A stretch of DNA of 64,000 bases from Pseudomonas xionganensis (GTDB taxonomy: Bacteria > Pseudomonadota > Gammaproteobacteria > Pseudomonadales > Pseudomonadaceae). Position numbers and translations under genes: made by a program. Under the pieces are notes generated by a model that had not been told where the DNA came from, searched no databases, and saw nothing but the letters and a program-made list of their open reading frames with translations. Below, one piece after another: positions 50,857 through 60,258 of this stretch. The stretch covers positions 758,355 through 822,354 of the forward strand of contig NZ_WKJZ01000001.1 of the NCBI RefSeq assembly GCF_009763245.1, in the 5' to 3' direction. How positions within the stretch are numbered: the stretch's first letter is position 1; every line of letters starts with the position of its first letter.

Positions 50857-51291
50857 ATGAGTATGTTTGCTTTTGTCAAAGAGGCGGGTGTCAAACTGTG
50901 GGAATCGCTGGTAGGGAATGAGGCGCAGGCCGCCGAATCACTGACGGCGCATGTGGCCAAGGTGGGTTTGGGCAACCCCAATATTCAGGTCAGTGTTGAG
51001 GGCGAGAAGGTCATTGCCCGAGGCGAAGTGGCCAGCCAGGAAGAGAAGGAGAAAATTCTTCTGGCCCTGGGCAACGTGGCCGGTGTCGCCGAAGTGGAAG
51101 ACCATATCAGCGTGGCCACGCCCGCTCCGGCGGCGCGCTTTGTGACGGTGAAGAAGGGCGATACCCTCAGTGCGATTGCCAAGGCCGAATACGGCAACGC
51201 CAATGCCTATCCGCAAATCTTCGAGGCCAACAAACCGATGCTCAGCCACCCGGACAAGATCTATCCGGGTCAGGTGCTGCGCATTCCGTAG
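50857..51291 (+). CDS. kbp: BON-LysM protein Kbp (YgaU)
   Basis: 144 residues from ATG 50857 (AGAGGA seven bases upstream). It follows E. coli YgaU/Kbp closely: an N-terminal FVKEAGVKLWESLVG, a BON domain (about 25-85; EKEKILLALGNVAGVAEVED), and a LysM domain (about 97-144; KKGDTLSAIAKAEYG ending DKIYPGQVLRIP). Kbp is a cytoplasmic potassium-binding protein that helps cells adapt to high external potassium. No signal peptide is seen. Confidence 0.93.
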   Translation: MSMFAFVKEAGVKLWESLVGNEAQAAESLTAHVAKVGLGNPNIQVSVEGEKVIARGEVASQEEKEKILLALGNVAGVAEVEDHISVATPAPAARFVTVKKGDTLSAIAKAEYGNANAYPQIFEANKPMLSHPDKIYPGQVLRIP

Positions 51292-51338
51292 AGCGGTTGT
51301 CGCGTTTACATCTGCCGGAGGGGGCTGCGGCGGCCACA

Positions 51339-51370
51339 GGTGGAAAGCGCTTCGCGCTTTGCCACCCTAC
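51339..51370. repeat. Hairpin of the GTGGAT/GTAGGGTGG repeat family over the yrfG stop
   Basis: GGTGG-a-AAGCGC-ttc-GCGCTT-tg-CCACC followed by CTAC. Read on the minus strand it begins GTAGGGTGG, and its TAG (51367-51369) is the stop codon of yrfG. It may end both the kbp and yrfG transcripts. Confidence 0.65.
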
Positions 51371-52026
51371 AGCCCCTGCAATAGGGCGCGGTAGTCTTCG
51401 ACTGCTGCGAACTCCTCGGTGTCCTTGGGTCCGGCCTGGCTGTCCGGCTGGCGCACGGCGAGCAGTTGGGCAACGCCAAAGCGCGCGGCGCTGCGCAGGA
51501 TCGGCAGGCTGTCATCGATAAACAGGCTGCGTTCAGGCGCAAACTCGATGTCCTGCTGCAGGGCATGCCAGAACTGCTGGTCTTCCTTGGGGAAACCGTA
51601 GTCGTGGGAACTGATCAGACGATCGAAATAGGGCGCCAGTTCGATGCGCTCCAGCTTCAGCGACAGTGAGTCGCGGTGGGCGTTGGTGATCAGCACCACC
51701 TGCTTGCCTGCTTTGCGCAGCGCCTGAATAAAGAGGTCGGCATCCGGGCGCAGGGCGATCAGGTGGGCGACTTCGTGTTTCAGGTCGCGGATCGACAGCT
51801 TGAGTTCGCGGCTCCAGAAATCCGTGCAGTACCAGTTGAGGGTGCCGGCGTGCTGGCGGAACAGCGGCAGCAGCTCGGCTTCGGCCAGTTCAAGGCTGAC
51901 CCCGTGGTGCTCGGCATAGCGCTGGGGCAGGTGTTTGAGCCAGAAGTGGTTGTCGAAGTGCAGGTCGAGCAGGGTGCCGTCCATATCCAGCAGCACGGTG
52001 TCGATGGTGTTCCAGGGCAGCAGCAT
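51367..52026 (-). CDS. yrfG: GMP/IMP nucleotidase YrfG, HAD superfamily
   Basis: 219 residues. HAD motif I DMDGTLLDLHFDNHFWL, motif II LITNAH, motif III/IV KEDQQFWHAL and LFIDDSLPILRSA. The sequence follows E. coli YrfG, which dephosphorylates GMP and IMP. It is divergent from nudE, as in many gammaproteobacteria, and the pair probably handles nucleotide housekeeping. The stop codon falls in a palindromic repeat. Confidence 0.93.
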   Translation of the reverse strand: MLLPWNTIDTVLLDMDGTLLDLHFDNHFWLKHLPQRYAEHHGVSLELAEAELLPLFRQHAGTLNWYCTDFWSRELKLSIRDLKHEVAHLIALRPDADLFIQALRKAGKQVVLITNAHRDSLSLKLERIELAPYFDRLISSHDYGFPKEDQQFWHALQQDIEFAPERSLFIDDSLPILRSAARFGVAQLLAVRQPDSQAGPKDTEEFAAVEDYRALLQGL

Positions 52027-52171
52027 GGCAAGTGTCCGGTCGGGTTGTGCGGGGTGTCGCGCTTCGTGGCGTTATCGTCGTGATCACGCAATCTGTGCCG
52101 GGGATAATCCGACCAGCCGCGTTATGATAACCCGTCACAAGCCTGTTCAACGCCCAGCCCCGGAGCCACCC

Positions 52172-52738
52172 ATGCGTGAAAAACCCACCGTGCTTGCCCG
52201 CGAGATCGTTGCCAGCAGTCGCCTGTTCCGTGTCGAGGAGCTGCAGCTGCGTTTTTCCAATGGCGTGGAGCGCACCTACGAACGCCTGGTGGGCAAGGGT
52301 GTCGGCTATGGGGCGGTGATGGTGGTGGCGATGCTCGATGGCGAGCACGCGGTGCTGGTGGAAGAGTATTGTGGCGGCACCGACGACTATCAGCTGTCGC
52401 TGCCCAAGGGCCTGATCGAACCGGGTGAGGACGTCCTGGCGGCGGCCAATCGCGAACTCAAGGAAGAGGCCGGCCTCGGAGCTCGCCACTTGGAACACCT
52501 GGCCGAGCTGAGCCTGTCACCGGGCTATATGAGCCAGAAGATTCAGGTGGTGTTGGCCCAGGATCTCTTTGAAGAGCGCCTGCCGGGTGATGAGCCCGAG
52601 CCGATGCGGGTCGACAAGGTCAGCCTGCGTGAGCTGTCCAGCCTGATCCAGCACCCGCAGTTCAGTGAAGGCCGCGCCCTGGCGGCCCTCTATCTGGCCC
52701 GTGACCTCTTGATGCAGCGTGGAGCCTTTAGCCTGTGA
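52172..52738 (+). CDS. nudE: ADP compounds hydrolase NudE
   Basis: 188 residues from ATG 52172 (MREKPTVLAREIVASSRLF). The Nudix box GLIEPGEDVLAAANRELKEE continues AGL and matches GX5EX7REUXEEXGU exactly. It hydrolyses ADP-ribose, Ap3A and NADH. An in-frame extension upstream to 51935 runs antisense to yrfG and is not real. It overlaps cysQ by four bases (GTGA). Confidence 0.94.
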   Translation: MREKPTVLAREIVASSRLFRVEELQLRFSNGVERTYERLVGKGVGYGAVMVVAMLDGEHAVLVEEYCGGTDDYQLSLPKGLIEPGEDVLAAANRELKEEAGLGARHLEHLAELSLSPGYMSQKIQVVLAQDLFEERLPGDEPEPMRVDKVSLRELSSLIQHPQFSEGRALAALYLARDLLMQRGAFSL

Positions 52739-53571
52739 ACTCGCCCCTGAACAGTCATCCCCTGCTGCCCGCCGTGCTGGATCTGGTGCGCCAGGCCGGG
52801 GCAGCGATCCTGCCGCACTGGCGCAACGATGTAACGGTTACCGAGAAGGCCGATGCCTCGCCGGTGACCATCGCCGATATGGCCGCTCACCATATTCTCG
52901 ATGCCGGCCTGGTTGCCCTCGACCCGAGCATTCCGGTGCTATCCGAGGAGGCGGTGGATATTCCCCTGGCGACCCGTGCGCAGTGGTCGCGCTGGTGGCT
53001 GGTGGATCCGCTGGATGGCACCAAGGAGTTTATTGCAGGCTCAGAGGAATTCACCGTCAACGTGGCGCTGATCGAACAGGGGCGGGTGGTCTTTGGCGTG
53101 GTCGGTATTCCGGCCAGTGGGCGCTGCTACTACGGCGGTGCCGGCCTGGGTGCCTGGCGAGTGGCGGCGGACGGTGAGCCTGCGGCCATCGGTGTACGCC
53201 TGGCGCCGGAGGAGGCCTTTACCCTGGTGGCCAGCCGGCGCCATTCCAGCCCGGCTCAGGAGCGGCTGGTAGAGGGGCTGAGCGAGCGTTTTGGCGACCT
53301 GCAACTGGCCAGTGTCGGCAGTTCGCTGAAGTTCTGTCTGCTGGCCGAGGGCAATGCCGACTGCTACCCGCGTTTGGCCCCTACCTCGCAGTGGGACACC
53401 GCCGCCGCCCAGGGTGTGCTGGAAGGGGCGGGTGGCGAAGTACTCGATCTCCGGGGGGAAGTGCTTGGCTATGACGCCCGTGAGTCCCTGCTCAACCCGT
53501 CCTTTCTGGCCCTGCCGGCGGGCGCCGAGTGGCGTACCGAGTTGATCCAGCTGGCCCGAGCCCTGGATTAG
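52735..53571 (+). CDS. cysQ: 3'(2'),5'-bisphosphate nucleotidase
   Basis: 278 residues, GTG start overlapping the nudE stop. Inositol-monophosphatase fold with LSEEAVDIP and WLVDPLDGTKEFI as metal-site motifs and a late WDTAAAQGVLEGAGGEVLD. It converts adenosine 3',5'-bisphosphate (PAP) from sulfate assimilation to AMP. The stop is seven bases from the convergent tonB3 end. Confidence 0.95.
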   Translation: MNSPLNSHPLLPAVLDLVRQAGAAILPHWRNDVTVTEKADASPVTIADMAAHHILDAGLVALDPSIPVLSEEAVDIPLATRAQWSRWWLVDPLDGTKEFIAGSEEFTVNVALIEQGRVVFGVVGIPASGRCYYGGAGLGAWRVAADGEPAAIGVRLAPEEAFTLVASRRHSSPAQERLVEGLSERFGDLQLASVGSSLKFCLLAEGNADCYPRLAPTSQWDTAAAQGVLEGAGGEVLDLRGEVLGYDARESLLNPSFLALPAGAEWRTELIQLARALD

Positions 53572-53577
53572 ACGCGG

Positions 53578-54474
53578 TTACTGGCTGGACAGCCGGTCGC
53601 CGCGCTCGAAGCGCCAGGTGCGGATGATTTCCAGGCGGTCGACATCCACCAGGTCACCGGTAAAGGGGGCGAAGGGCGCGGCCAGGCGTACGATGCGCAG
53701 CGCGGCCTGATCCAGCACCTGTTGACCGGATGACTCCAGCACCTGCACCTCGAACAGGGTGCCATCGCGATTGATCGACACCAGCAGGCGCAGGCTGCCG
53801 TAGATACCCTGGCGCCGGGCTTCGTCCGGATAATTCAGGTTGCCGATGCGTTCGACCTTCTTGCGCCATTCATCCTTGTACCAGGCGCCCTTGTCGCGCA
53901 TGGTCGAGGCGGCGTTGAGGCGGTGGATCTTCGGCCGTTTGGCGTACTGCTGCACCTCCTGGGCCAGTTCGGCTTCCAGGCTGGCGATCTCTGCCGAGAG
54001 CTGGGCGCTGTTGAATACCGGCGCAGGGCGCACCTGGGGCGTGGGTTTGCTTTCTTCCTGCTTGACCGGGGTCTTCTGTTGTTGCGGCGCACGGGTGGCC
54101 ACGGCCGCCTTCGGCGCTTCCTGGCGTGCGGCCGGTTGCTGCGGCGCGGCGGGGGGCGTGACGCGTTTGACCTGGCTGTCCTGAAACAGTGCCTGCTCGG
54201 TGGTCTTGGGCGCCGCCTTGTGCTCCAGGGTGCCGCTGCCCTGCTGGTTGTCCTGAGCGATAAAGTCGGCGTCCTTGGGCTTTTCGTCACTCTTGAAGGT
54301 GGCCAGGGTGACTTCCAGGGTCTTGCTCACCTGTCCGGGCTCGGCCAGGGTAAAGCCCAGGCCGAGAATCAGGGCGGCGTGCAGGGCCGCGGCCATAAAC
54401 AGGGTGAAGCCCAGGCGGTCGGCGGGGCCGGCGCGGGGGCTGGACAGTTCGGGAATAGTGGCGGCTGCGTTCAT
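53578..54474 (-). CDS. tonB3: TonB3-type energy transducer
   Basis: 298 residues from ATG 54472-54474. One N-terminal membrane helix (LGFTLFMAAALHAALILGLGF), a Pro/Gln/Lys-rich periplasmic spacer (about 85-150), a helical part, and a C-terminal TonB domain (YPDEARRQGIYGSLRLLVSI; VQVLESSGQQVLDQAAL). Position next to gshB and pilG is that of P. aeruginosa tonB3 (PA0406), which I recall is needed for twitching motility and pilus assembly. No exbB or exbD is nearby. Confidence 0.9.
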   Translation of the reverse strand: MNAAATIPELSSPRAGPADRLGFTLFMAAALHAALILGLGFTLAEPGQVSKTLEVTLATFKSDEKPKDADFIAQDNQQGSGTLEHKAAPKTTEQALFQDSQVKRVTPPAAPQQPAARQEAPKAAVATRAPQQQKTPVKQEESKPTPQVRPAPVFNSAQLSAEIASLEAELAQEVQQYAKRPKIHRLNAASTMRDKGAWYKDEWRKKVERIGNLNYPDEARRQGIYGSLRLLVSINRDGTLFEVQVLESSGQQVLDQAALRIVRLAAPFAPFTGDLVDVDRLEIIRTWRFERGDRLSSQ

Positions 54475-54561
54475 GCGCGTTCGGATCGACTCAAGGTGTC
54501 GCGCAGTCTGCCGGCATCGGCCGCCAGGCTGCAAGCGACATGCGTCAGGCTGCCACCTGGG

Positions 54562-55530
54562 TCAAGCTTTTGCCGGGTTGCGGCTGGCCAGCTTGCTGGC
54601 AATGCAGTCCATCAGGCGCTCACCGATGCGGGTGTCGTAGGCTGCATCAATCTCGCGGATACAGGTGGGGCTGGTGACGTTGATCTCCGTCAGGTGTTCG
54701 CCGATCACATCCAGGCCGACAAAGATCAGGCCCTTGTCTTTGAGCGTCGGCCCCACGGCCGCGGCAATCTCGCAATCACGCGCGCTCAGTGGGCGCGCCT
54801 CGCCACGCCCGCCTGCGGCCAGGTTGCCGCGGGTCTCGCCGGCTGCCGGGATGCGTGCCAGGCAATAGGGGATGGGCTCACCGTCGATCATCAGGATGCG
54901 CTTGTCGCCGTCCTTGATCGCCGGCAGATAACCCTGCGCCATGATCTGCTGCTGGCCGTGCAGGGTCAGGGTTTCCAGAATCACCGAGAGGTTGGGGTCG
55001 CCCTCGCGGTGGCGAAAGATCTGCGAACCGCCCATGCCATCGAGGGGTTTGAGAATGATGTCACGGTGCTTCTGGGCGAATTCCCGCAGAATGTCGGCCC
55101 GGCGACTGACCAGCGTCGGTGGGGTGTAAGCACTGAACTGGGTGGCGAAGAACTTCTCATTGCAGTCGCGCAGGCTCTGCGGTCGGTTGACCACCAGCAC
55201 GCCGGCCTGTTCGGCCTGCTCCAGCAGGTAGGTGGAGTAGACGAATTCGTTGTCGAAGGGCGGATCCTTGCGCATCAGGATCACATCCAGTTCGCTGAGC
55301 GGCATGTCCTGTTCGGGGCCCAGTTCGAACCAGCGCTGGGCGTCGTTGAATACGCTAAGCTGAGACAGTCGGGCGTGGGCCTGGCCCTGTTGTTGATAGA
55401 GATCCTTCTGCTCCATATAGAACAGTGACCAGCCGCGCGCCTGGGCCGCCAGCAGCATGGCCAGGGAGCTGTCCTTCTTGAAGTTGATCTGCGCGATAGG
55501 GTCCATGACGATGCCGAGGCGGATGCTCAT
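54562..55530 (-). CDS. gshB: Glutathione synthetase
   Basis: 322 residues from ATG 55528-55530 (MSIRLGIVMDPIAQINFKKD). ATP-grasp ligase: KPLDGMGGSQIFR, QGYLPAIKDGDKRILMIDG, and the C-terminal NVTSPTCIREID with metal ligands. It adds glycine to gamma-glutamylcysteine. The 88 bases behind it and the 236 bases before it (shared with pilG) hold no further gene; a TAAAAT -10-like element at 55730-55735 may serve pilG. Confidence 0.96.
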   Translation of the reverse strand: MSIRLGIVMDPIAQINFKKDSSLAMLLAAQARGWSLFYMEQKDLYQQQGQAHARLSQLSVFNDAQRWFELGPEQDMPLSELDVILMRKDPPFDNEFVYSTYLLEQAEQAGVLVVNRPQSLRDCNEKFFATQFSAYTPPTLVSRRADILREFAQKHRDIILKPLDGMGGSQIFRHREGDPNLSVILETLTLHGQQQIMAQGYLPAIKDGDKRILMIDGEPIPYCLARIPAAGETRGNLAAGGRGEARPLSARDCEIAAAVGPTLKDKGLIFVGLDVIGEHLTEINVTSPTCIREIDAAYDTRIGERLMDCIASKLASRNPAKA

Positions 55531-55766
55531 GGTGAATCTCCGGAAAGCGTGAGCTGAAGTGGGGCGGGAAGTTGCAATGGCTGCCAGGGTGGCGCTGCCG
55601 AAACGGACGGTCAAGGGAAAACCTTGGCTTGCATGGCTTATAGATTGCGTCAGGAGTCTGTGCTAAAAAGGCATGACGATTGGGTTGTAGCCCGTCGGTG
55701 ACAGGGCCTTGAGCGCACTGATATAACGCTAAAATAACGACTCACCGAGGCGATGGTAGGGCAAAA

Positions 55767-56174
55767 ATGGAACAGCATTCCGAGGGTTTGAGGGTAATGG
55801 TGATCGACGACTCGAAAACGATTCGTCGTACCGCAGAAACCCTGCTGAAAAAGGTGGGCTGCGAAGTGATCACTGCAGTCGATGGCTTCGATGCCTTGGC
55901 AAAAATCGCTGACACCCATCCCAATATCATCTTTGTCGATATCATGATGCCGCGACTCGACGGCTATCAGACCTGTGCCCTGATCAAGAACAACAGCGCA
56001 TTCAAATCCACTCCGGTGATCATGCTGTCCTCCAAGGACGGCCTGTTCGACAAGGCCAAGGGGCGCATTGTCGGCTCGGATCAGTACCTGACCAAGCCGT
56101 TCAGCAAGGAAGAGCTGCTAGGCGCGATCAAGACCCATGTGCCCGAGTTTACGCCGGTGGAGCAAGCCTCCTGA
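55767..56174 (+). CDS. pilG: Twitching motility response regulator PilG
   Basis: 135 residues, a single CheY-like receiver. VIDDSKTIRRTAE with the acidic pair, phospho-acceptor Asp58 in IIFVDIMMPRLDG, and LTKPF lysine. In P. aeruginosa PilG takes signal from ChpA, promotes pilus extension and raises cAMP. It is the first gene of the Pil-Chp cluster, followed by pilH after 49 bases. Confidence 0.96.
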   Translation: MEQHSEGLRVMVIDDSKTIRRTAETLLKKVGCEVITAVDGFDALAKIADTHPNIIFVDIMMPRLDGYQTCALIKNNSAFKSTPVIMLSSKDGLFDKAKGRIVGSDQYLTKPFSKEELLGAIKTHVPEFTPVEQAS

Positions 56175-56223
56175 CGCCTGCCTGAGTAGTTGCAGGCGCT
56201 TCTTACAGTATTGGAAAAACACC

Positions 56224-56589
56224 ATGGCTCGAATTCTGATTGTTGATGACTCTCCCACCGAGATGTACAAGCTGACTGCCATGCTGGAAAAGCATGGTCA
56301 TCAGGTGCTCAAGGCTGAAAATGGCGCCGACGGCGTCGCCCTGGCGCGCCAGGAAAAGCCCGATGCGGTGCTGATGGACATCGTCATGCCAGGCCTCAAT
56401 GGTTTCCAGGCGACCCGCCAGCTGACCAAAGATGCCGATACCAGTCACATCCCGGTGATCATTGTCACCACCAAGGATCAGGAAACCGACCGCGTCTGGG
56501 GCAAGCGCCAGGGCGCCAAGGACTATCTGACCAAGCCGGTCGACGAGGCCACCCTGGTAAAAACCCTGAATGCGGTATTGGCCGGCTGA
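56224..56589 (+). CDS. pilH: Twitching motility response regulator PilH
   Basis: 121 residues. Receiver domain with ILIVDDSPTEMYKL, phospho-acceptor Asp52 in VLMDIVMPGLNG, and YLTKPVDE. PilH opposes PilG in controlling pilus extension and retraction or acts as a phosphate sink. The open frame from 56137 is upstream noise; the ATG at 56224 gives the exact family N-terminus. Confidence 0.96.
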   Translation: MARILIVDDSPTEMYKLTAMLEKHGHQVLKAENGADGVALARQEKPDAVLMDIVMPGLNGFQATRQLTKDADTSHIPVIIVTTKDQETDRVWGKRQGAKDYLTKPVDEATLVKTLNAVLAG

Positions 56590-56635
56590 ATGCCGTGCCA
56601 GTCCGCGATTAAATAAGAATAAGGCCGCAGCAGGC

Positions 56636-57172
56636 ATGCCGGACACGCAAACTCCTTTTCAATCCCTTCTCGATATTGATCGCCTGTGCCGCTCCCTGGC
56701 CGCTGGCCTGCCTTCGCAGCAGGAAATGGTGCAGAGCTGGAGCGGCATAGGCTTTCGTATGGGTGATCGCTATTTCGTTGCTCCCATGGGGGAAGTGGGC
56801 GAGGTGCTGCATGAGCCGCGGCACACCCTGCTGCCTGGGGTGAAAAGCTGGGTCAAGGGCGTGGCCAACGTGCGCGGTCGTCTGCTGCCGGTGATGGATC
56901 TGTGCGGCTTCTTTGGCAGCGAGCTGTCGCCGCTGCGCAAGAAGCGGCGGGTCTTGGTGGTCGACTATCAGGAAGTCTTCGCCGGCCTGACGGTGGACGA
57001 AGTCTTCGGCATGCAGCATTTTCCGGTGGATACCTTCTCCGAGCAGCTGCCGCCGCTTGAAGCGGCCATCGCTCCTTTCATTCATGGTGTCTTTCAGCGT
57101 GAGCAGCCCTGGTTGGTGTTCAGCCCGCATGCGCTGGCGCGTAATCAGGGGTTTCTCGATGTTGCAAGTTAA
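56636..57172 (+). CDS. pilI: CheW-like adaptor PilI
   Basis: 178 residues from ATG 56636 (MPDTQTPFQSLLDIDRLC), the length of PilI in P. aeruginosa. CheW fold seen in GIGFRMGDRYFVAPMGEVGEV and VKGVANVRGRLLPVMDL. It couples PilJ to ChpA. An 84-base gap before pilJ includes no gene. Confidence 0.94.
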   Translation: MPDTQTPFQSLLDIDRLCRSLAAGLPSQQEMVQSWSGIGFRMGDRYFVAPMGEVGEVLHEPRHTLLPGVKSWVKGVANVRGRLLPVMDLCGFFGSELSPLRKKRRVLVVDYQEVFAGLTVDEVFGMQHFPVDTFSEQLPPLEAAIAPFIHGVFQREQPWLVFSPHALARNQGFLDVAS

Positions 57173-57256
57173 GCGTTTTTCGGTGGGGTCGGCGTTGCCG
57201 GCCTTTTGGCGTTATATGGGAACCGTAGTGCGGTCGGTCCAGGCGGGGGCCTGTAA

Positions 57257-59302
57257 ATGAAAAAACTAAACGCAGGTAATTTGTTCGCGGGTACGCGCAG
57301 CAGCACACTGATTCTGGGGCTGTTTATTGTCCTGATCGTGTCCATCGTGCTGTTGTTTGCCAACTTTGCTTACATCAACACCCAGTCCAACTACGACACG
57401 GAATACATCGGTCACGCCGGTGAGCTGCGCGTACTGTCCCAGCGTATCGCCAAGAACTCCACGGAAGCCGCCGCCGGTACCGGCGAGGCCTTCGGCCTGC
57501 TGCGTGATGCTCGCAACGACTTCCAGGCGCGCTGGAATATCCTCACCGACGGCAGCGAGGAAACCGGCTTGCCGCCGGCACCCGAGTCGCTGCAGGCGCA
57601 GATGAGCGCGGTGCAGAAAGACTGGGATACCCTGCGTCGCAACACCGACGCCATTCTGGCCAACGAACAGACCGTACTGTCCCTGCACCAGGTAGCCGCC
57701 ACCCTGGCGGAAACCATTCCGCAGTTGCAGGTCGAGTACGAGGAAGTGGTCGACATCCTGCTGGAAAGTGGTGCGCCAGCCGCCCAGGTATCGGTGGCCC
57801 AGCGTCAGTCGCTGCTGGCCGAACGTATTCTCGGCTCGGTGAACAAGGTGTTGGCCGGTGACCAGGACTCGGTACAGGCCGCCGACATGTTTGGCCGCGA
57901 CGCCAGCCTGTTCGGCCGTGTACTCAATGCGATGCTGGAAGGCAACGCGGCGATGGAAATCAGCCAGGTAACAGACGAAGAAGCACTGGAGCGTCTGGCC
58001 GAGATTTCCGAGCTGTTCGAGTTCGTCTCCGGCTCGGTGGACGAGATCCTGGAAACCTCGCCCGAACTGTTCCAGGTTCGTGAATCGGCCAACGTCATCT
58101 TTACCGTGTCGCAGACGCTGCTGGATCAGGCCTCCGACCTGGCCAAGGGCTTTGACGACCAGGCTGCAGGCCGCGCCCTGAATACCCTGATCGGTTATGT
58201 GCTGGGTGCCCTGGCACTGGGTTCGATCATCCTGATCGGTCTGGTCATGGTGCGGGAAACCAACCGCCGCCTGGCCTCGACCGCCGAGAAGAACGAACGT
58301 AACCAGGCGGCGATTCTGCGACTGCTCGATGAAATCGCCGACCTCGCCGACGGTGACCTGACCGTGGCCGCGACGGTAACCGAGGATTTCACCGGTGCCA
58401 TCGCCGACTCCATCAACTACTCCATTGACCAGCTGCGCGACCTGGTTGCCACCATCAACCTGACCGCCGTTCAGGTAGCCGGTGCGGCCCAGGAAACCCA
58501 GGCCACGGCGATGCACCTGGCCGAAGCCTCCGAGCACCAGGCCCAGGAAATTGCCGGGGCCTCGGCGGCGATCAACGAAATGGCCGTGTCGATTGACCAG
58601 GTATCGGCCAACGCCGCGGAATCCTCCGCGGTAGCGGAACGTTCCGTAGCCATCGCCAACAAGGGCAACGAAGTCGTACACAACACCATCACCGGCATGG
58701 ATAACATCCGTGAGCAGATCCAGGACACCTCGAAGCGAATCAAGCGCCTCGGTGAATCGTCCCAGGAGATCGGTGACATCGTTAGCCTGATTAACGATAT
58801 TGCCGACCAGACCAACATCCTCGCCCTGAACGCCGCGATCCAGGCCTCCATGGCCGGTGACGCAGGCCGCGGCTTCGCGGTGGTTGCGGACGAAGTACAG
58901 CGCCTCGCGGAACGTTCCTCGGCGGCCACCAAGCAGATCGAGGCCCTGGTTAAGACCATTCAGACCGACACCAACGAGGCCGTTATCTCCATGGAGCAGA
59001 CGACTTCCGAAGTGGTGCGCGGTGCCCGCCTGGCGCAGGACGCCGGGGTGGCCCTGGAGGAGATCGAGAAGGTATCCAAGACCCTCGCGGCCCTGATCCA
59101 GAACATCTCCAACGCAGCGCGTCAGCAGGCGTCGTCGGCTGGTCATATTTCCAACACCATGAACGTGATTCAGGAAATTACCTCGCAGACTTCGTCGGGT
59201 ACCACCGCCACCGCCAAGAGCATTGGTAACCTGGCCAAGATGGCCAGTGAGATGCGTAAGTCGGTGTCCGGCTTTACCCTGCCGGGTGGGGATCAGGCCT
59301 AA
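57257..59302 (+). CDS. pilJ: Methyl-accepting chemotaxis protein PilJ
   Basis: 681 residues (682 in P. aeruginosa). N-terminal helix (about 15-40), a periplasmic PilJ sensor with two helical modules (about 45-310), a second helix ([20 protein letters not shown]), a HAMP region, and a cytoplasmic signalling domain with [20 protein letters not shown] and [18 protein letters not shown]. It interacts with the pilin PilA and senses surface contact. The tip motif reads AIQASMAG, where most MCPs have AIEAARAG; this is normal for PilJ as far as I recall. Confidence 0.97.
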   Translation: MKKLNAGNLFAGTRSSTLILGLFIVLIVSIVLLFANFAYINTQSNYDTEYIGHAGELRVLSQRIAKNSTEAAAGTGEAFGLLRDARNDFQARWNILTDGSEETGLPPAPESLQAQMSAVQKDWDTLRRNTDAILANEQTVLSLHQVAATLAETIPQLQVEYEEVVDILLESGAPAAQVSVAQRQSLLAERILGSVNKVLAGDQDSVQAADMFGRDASLFGRVLNAMLEGNAAMEISQVTDEEALERLAEISELFEFVSGSVDEILETSPELFQVRESANVIFTVSQTLLDQASDLAKGFDDQAAGRALNTLIGYVLGALALGSIILIGLVMVRETNRRLASTAEKNERNQAAILRLLDEIADLADGDLTVAATVTEDFTGAIADSINYSIDQLRDLVATINLTAVQVAGAAQETQATAMHLAEASEHQAQEIAGASAAINEMAVSIDQVSANAAESSAVAERSVAIANKGNEVVHNTITGMDNIREQIQDTSKRIKRLGESSQEIGDIVSLINDIADQTNILALNAAIQASMAGDAGRGFAVVADEVQRLAERSSAATKQIEALVKTIQTDTNEAVISMEQTTSEVVRGARLAQDAGVALEEIEKVSKTLAALIQNISNAARQQASSAGHISNTMNVIQEITSQTSSGTTATAKSIGNLAKMASEMRKSVSGFTLPGGDQA

Positions 59303-59370
59303 GCGTGCTTTGTGCGACGACCCGCCAGGGTGGTCGCGCCGATGCCATGGCGCTAAGCGAGGGGCGGGAT

Positions 59371-60228
59371 ATGCAGCCGGGCGTATGGGCCTTGCAACCC
59401 CTGGCGGACATGTCCGCCACGGAGTTTCGTGAGTGGCAGCAGTTGCTGGAGGAGCGTACCGGCGTGGTGCTCAATGAGCGGCGTCGGGCCTTCCTGCAAA
59501 CCAACCTGAGTGCGCGCATGCGTGAACTGGGTGTGGCCGATTACGCCAGCTACTACCGCCAGGTTACCGATGGCCCGCGTGGCGCGGTGGAGTGGTCGAC
59601 GCTGCTCGATCGCCTGACCGTGCAGGAAACCCGCTTCTTCCGTCACCGCCCGTCTTTCGAGGTGCTCGACCTTTATCTGCGCGAGCGCCTGCAGCAGGGC
59701 CTGGGCAAACCCTGGGAGTTGTGGAGTGTGGGTTGCTCCAGTGGCGAAGAGCCCTATTCCATGGCGATCTGTGCGGCCGAAGTGCTGCGCGATACCGAGC
59801 AGGCGGCGCATTTCGGCGTCACCGGTACCGATATCAGCCTCAATGCGCTGAGCAAGGCCCGCGACGGCCAGTATGGCGCGCGGCGACTGGAGCAATTGGA
59901 CGAGGACTTGTGCCAGCGTTATTTCCTGGCACAAGCAGATGGACGTTTCAAGGTAGTACCCAGCCTGGCGGCGCGCGTGTGTTGCGCCAGGCTCAACGTA
60001 CTGGAGCTGGCCAAGGCGCCAATGTCCGGTATGGACGTCATTTTTTGTCAGAACTTGCTGATCTATTTTCGCCGTTGGCGGCGCCGCGAGATCCTCAACC
60101 GCCTGGCCGAGCGCCTGGCGCCGGGTGGTCTGCTGGTGGTGGGCGTGGGTGAAGTGGCGGGTTGGCAGCATCCGGAGCTGGTTCCGGTGGCCGACGAGCG
60201 AGTCCTGGCGTTTACCCGCAAGGGATAA
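59371..60228 (+). CDS. pilK: CheR-type methyltransferase PilK
   Basis: 285 residues from ATG 59371, which has GAGGGG at good spacing. Starts at 59347 (ATG) and 59305 (GTG) are also in frame and would give 293 or 307 residues. The CheR N-domain (FREWQQLLEERTGVVL) and SAM-binding motif SVGCSSGEEPYSMAI are clear, as is VIFCQNLLIYF. It methylates glutamates in PilJ for adaptation. Confidence 0.93.
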   Translation: MQPGVWALQPLADMSATEFREWQQLLEERTGVVLNERRRAFLQTNLSARMRELGVADYASYYRQVTDGPRGAVEWSTLLDRLTVQETRFFRHRPSFEVLDLYLRERLQQGLGKPWELWSVGCSSGEEPYSMAICAAEVLRDTEQAAHFGVTGTDISLNALSKARDGQYGARRLEQLDEDLCQRYFLAQADGRFKVVPSLAARVCCARLNVLELAKAPMSGMDVIFCQNLLIYFRRWRRREILNRLAERLAPGGLLVVGVGEVAGWQHPELVPVADERVLAFTRKG

Positions 60229-60258
60229 GGCAGAGCCAAGTTTATGAGTGGAGTGGCT

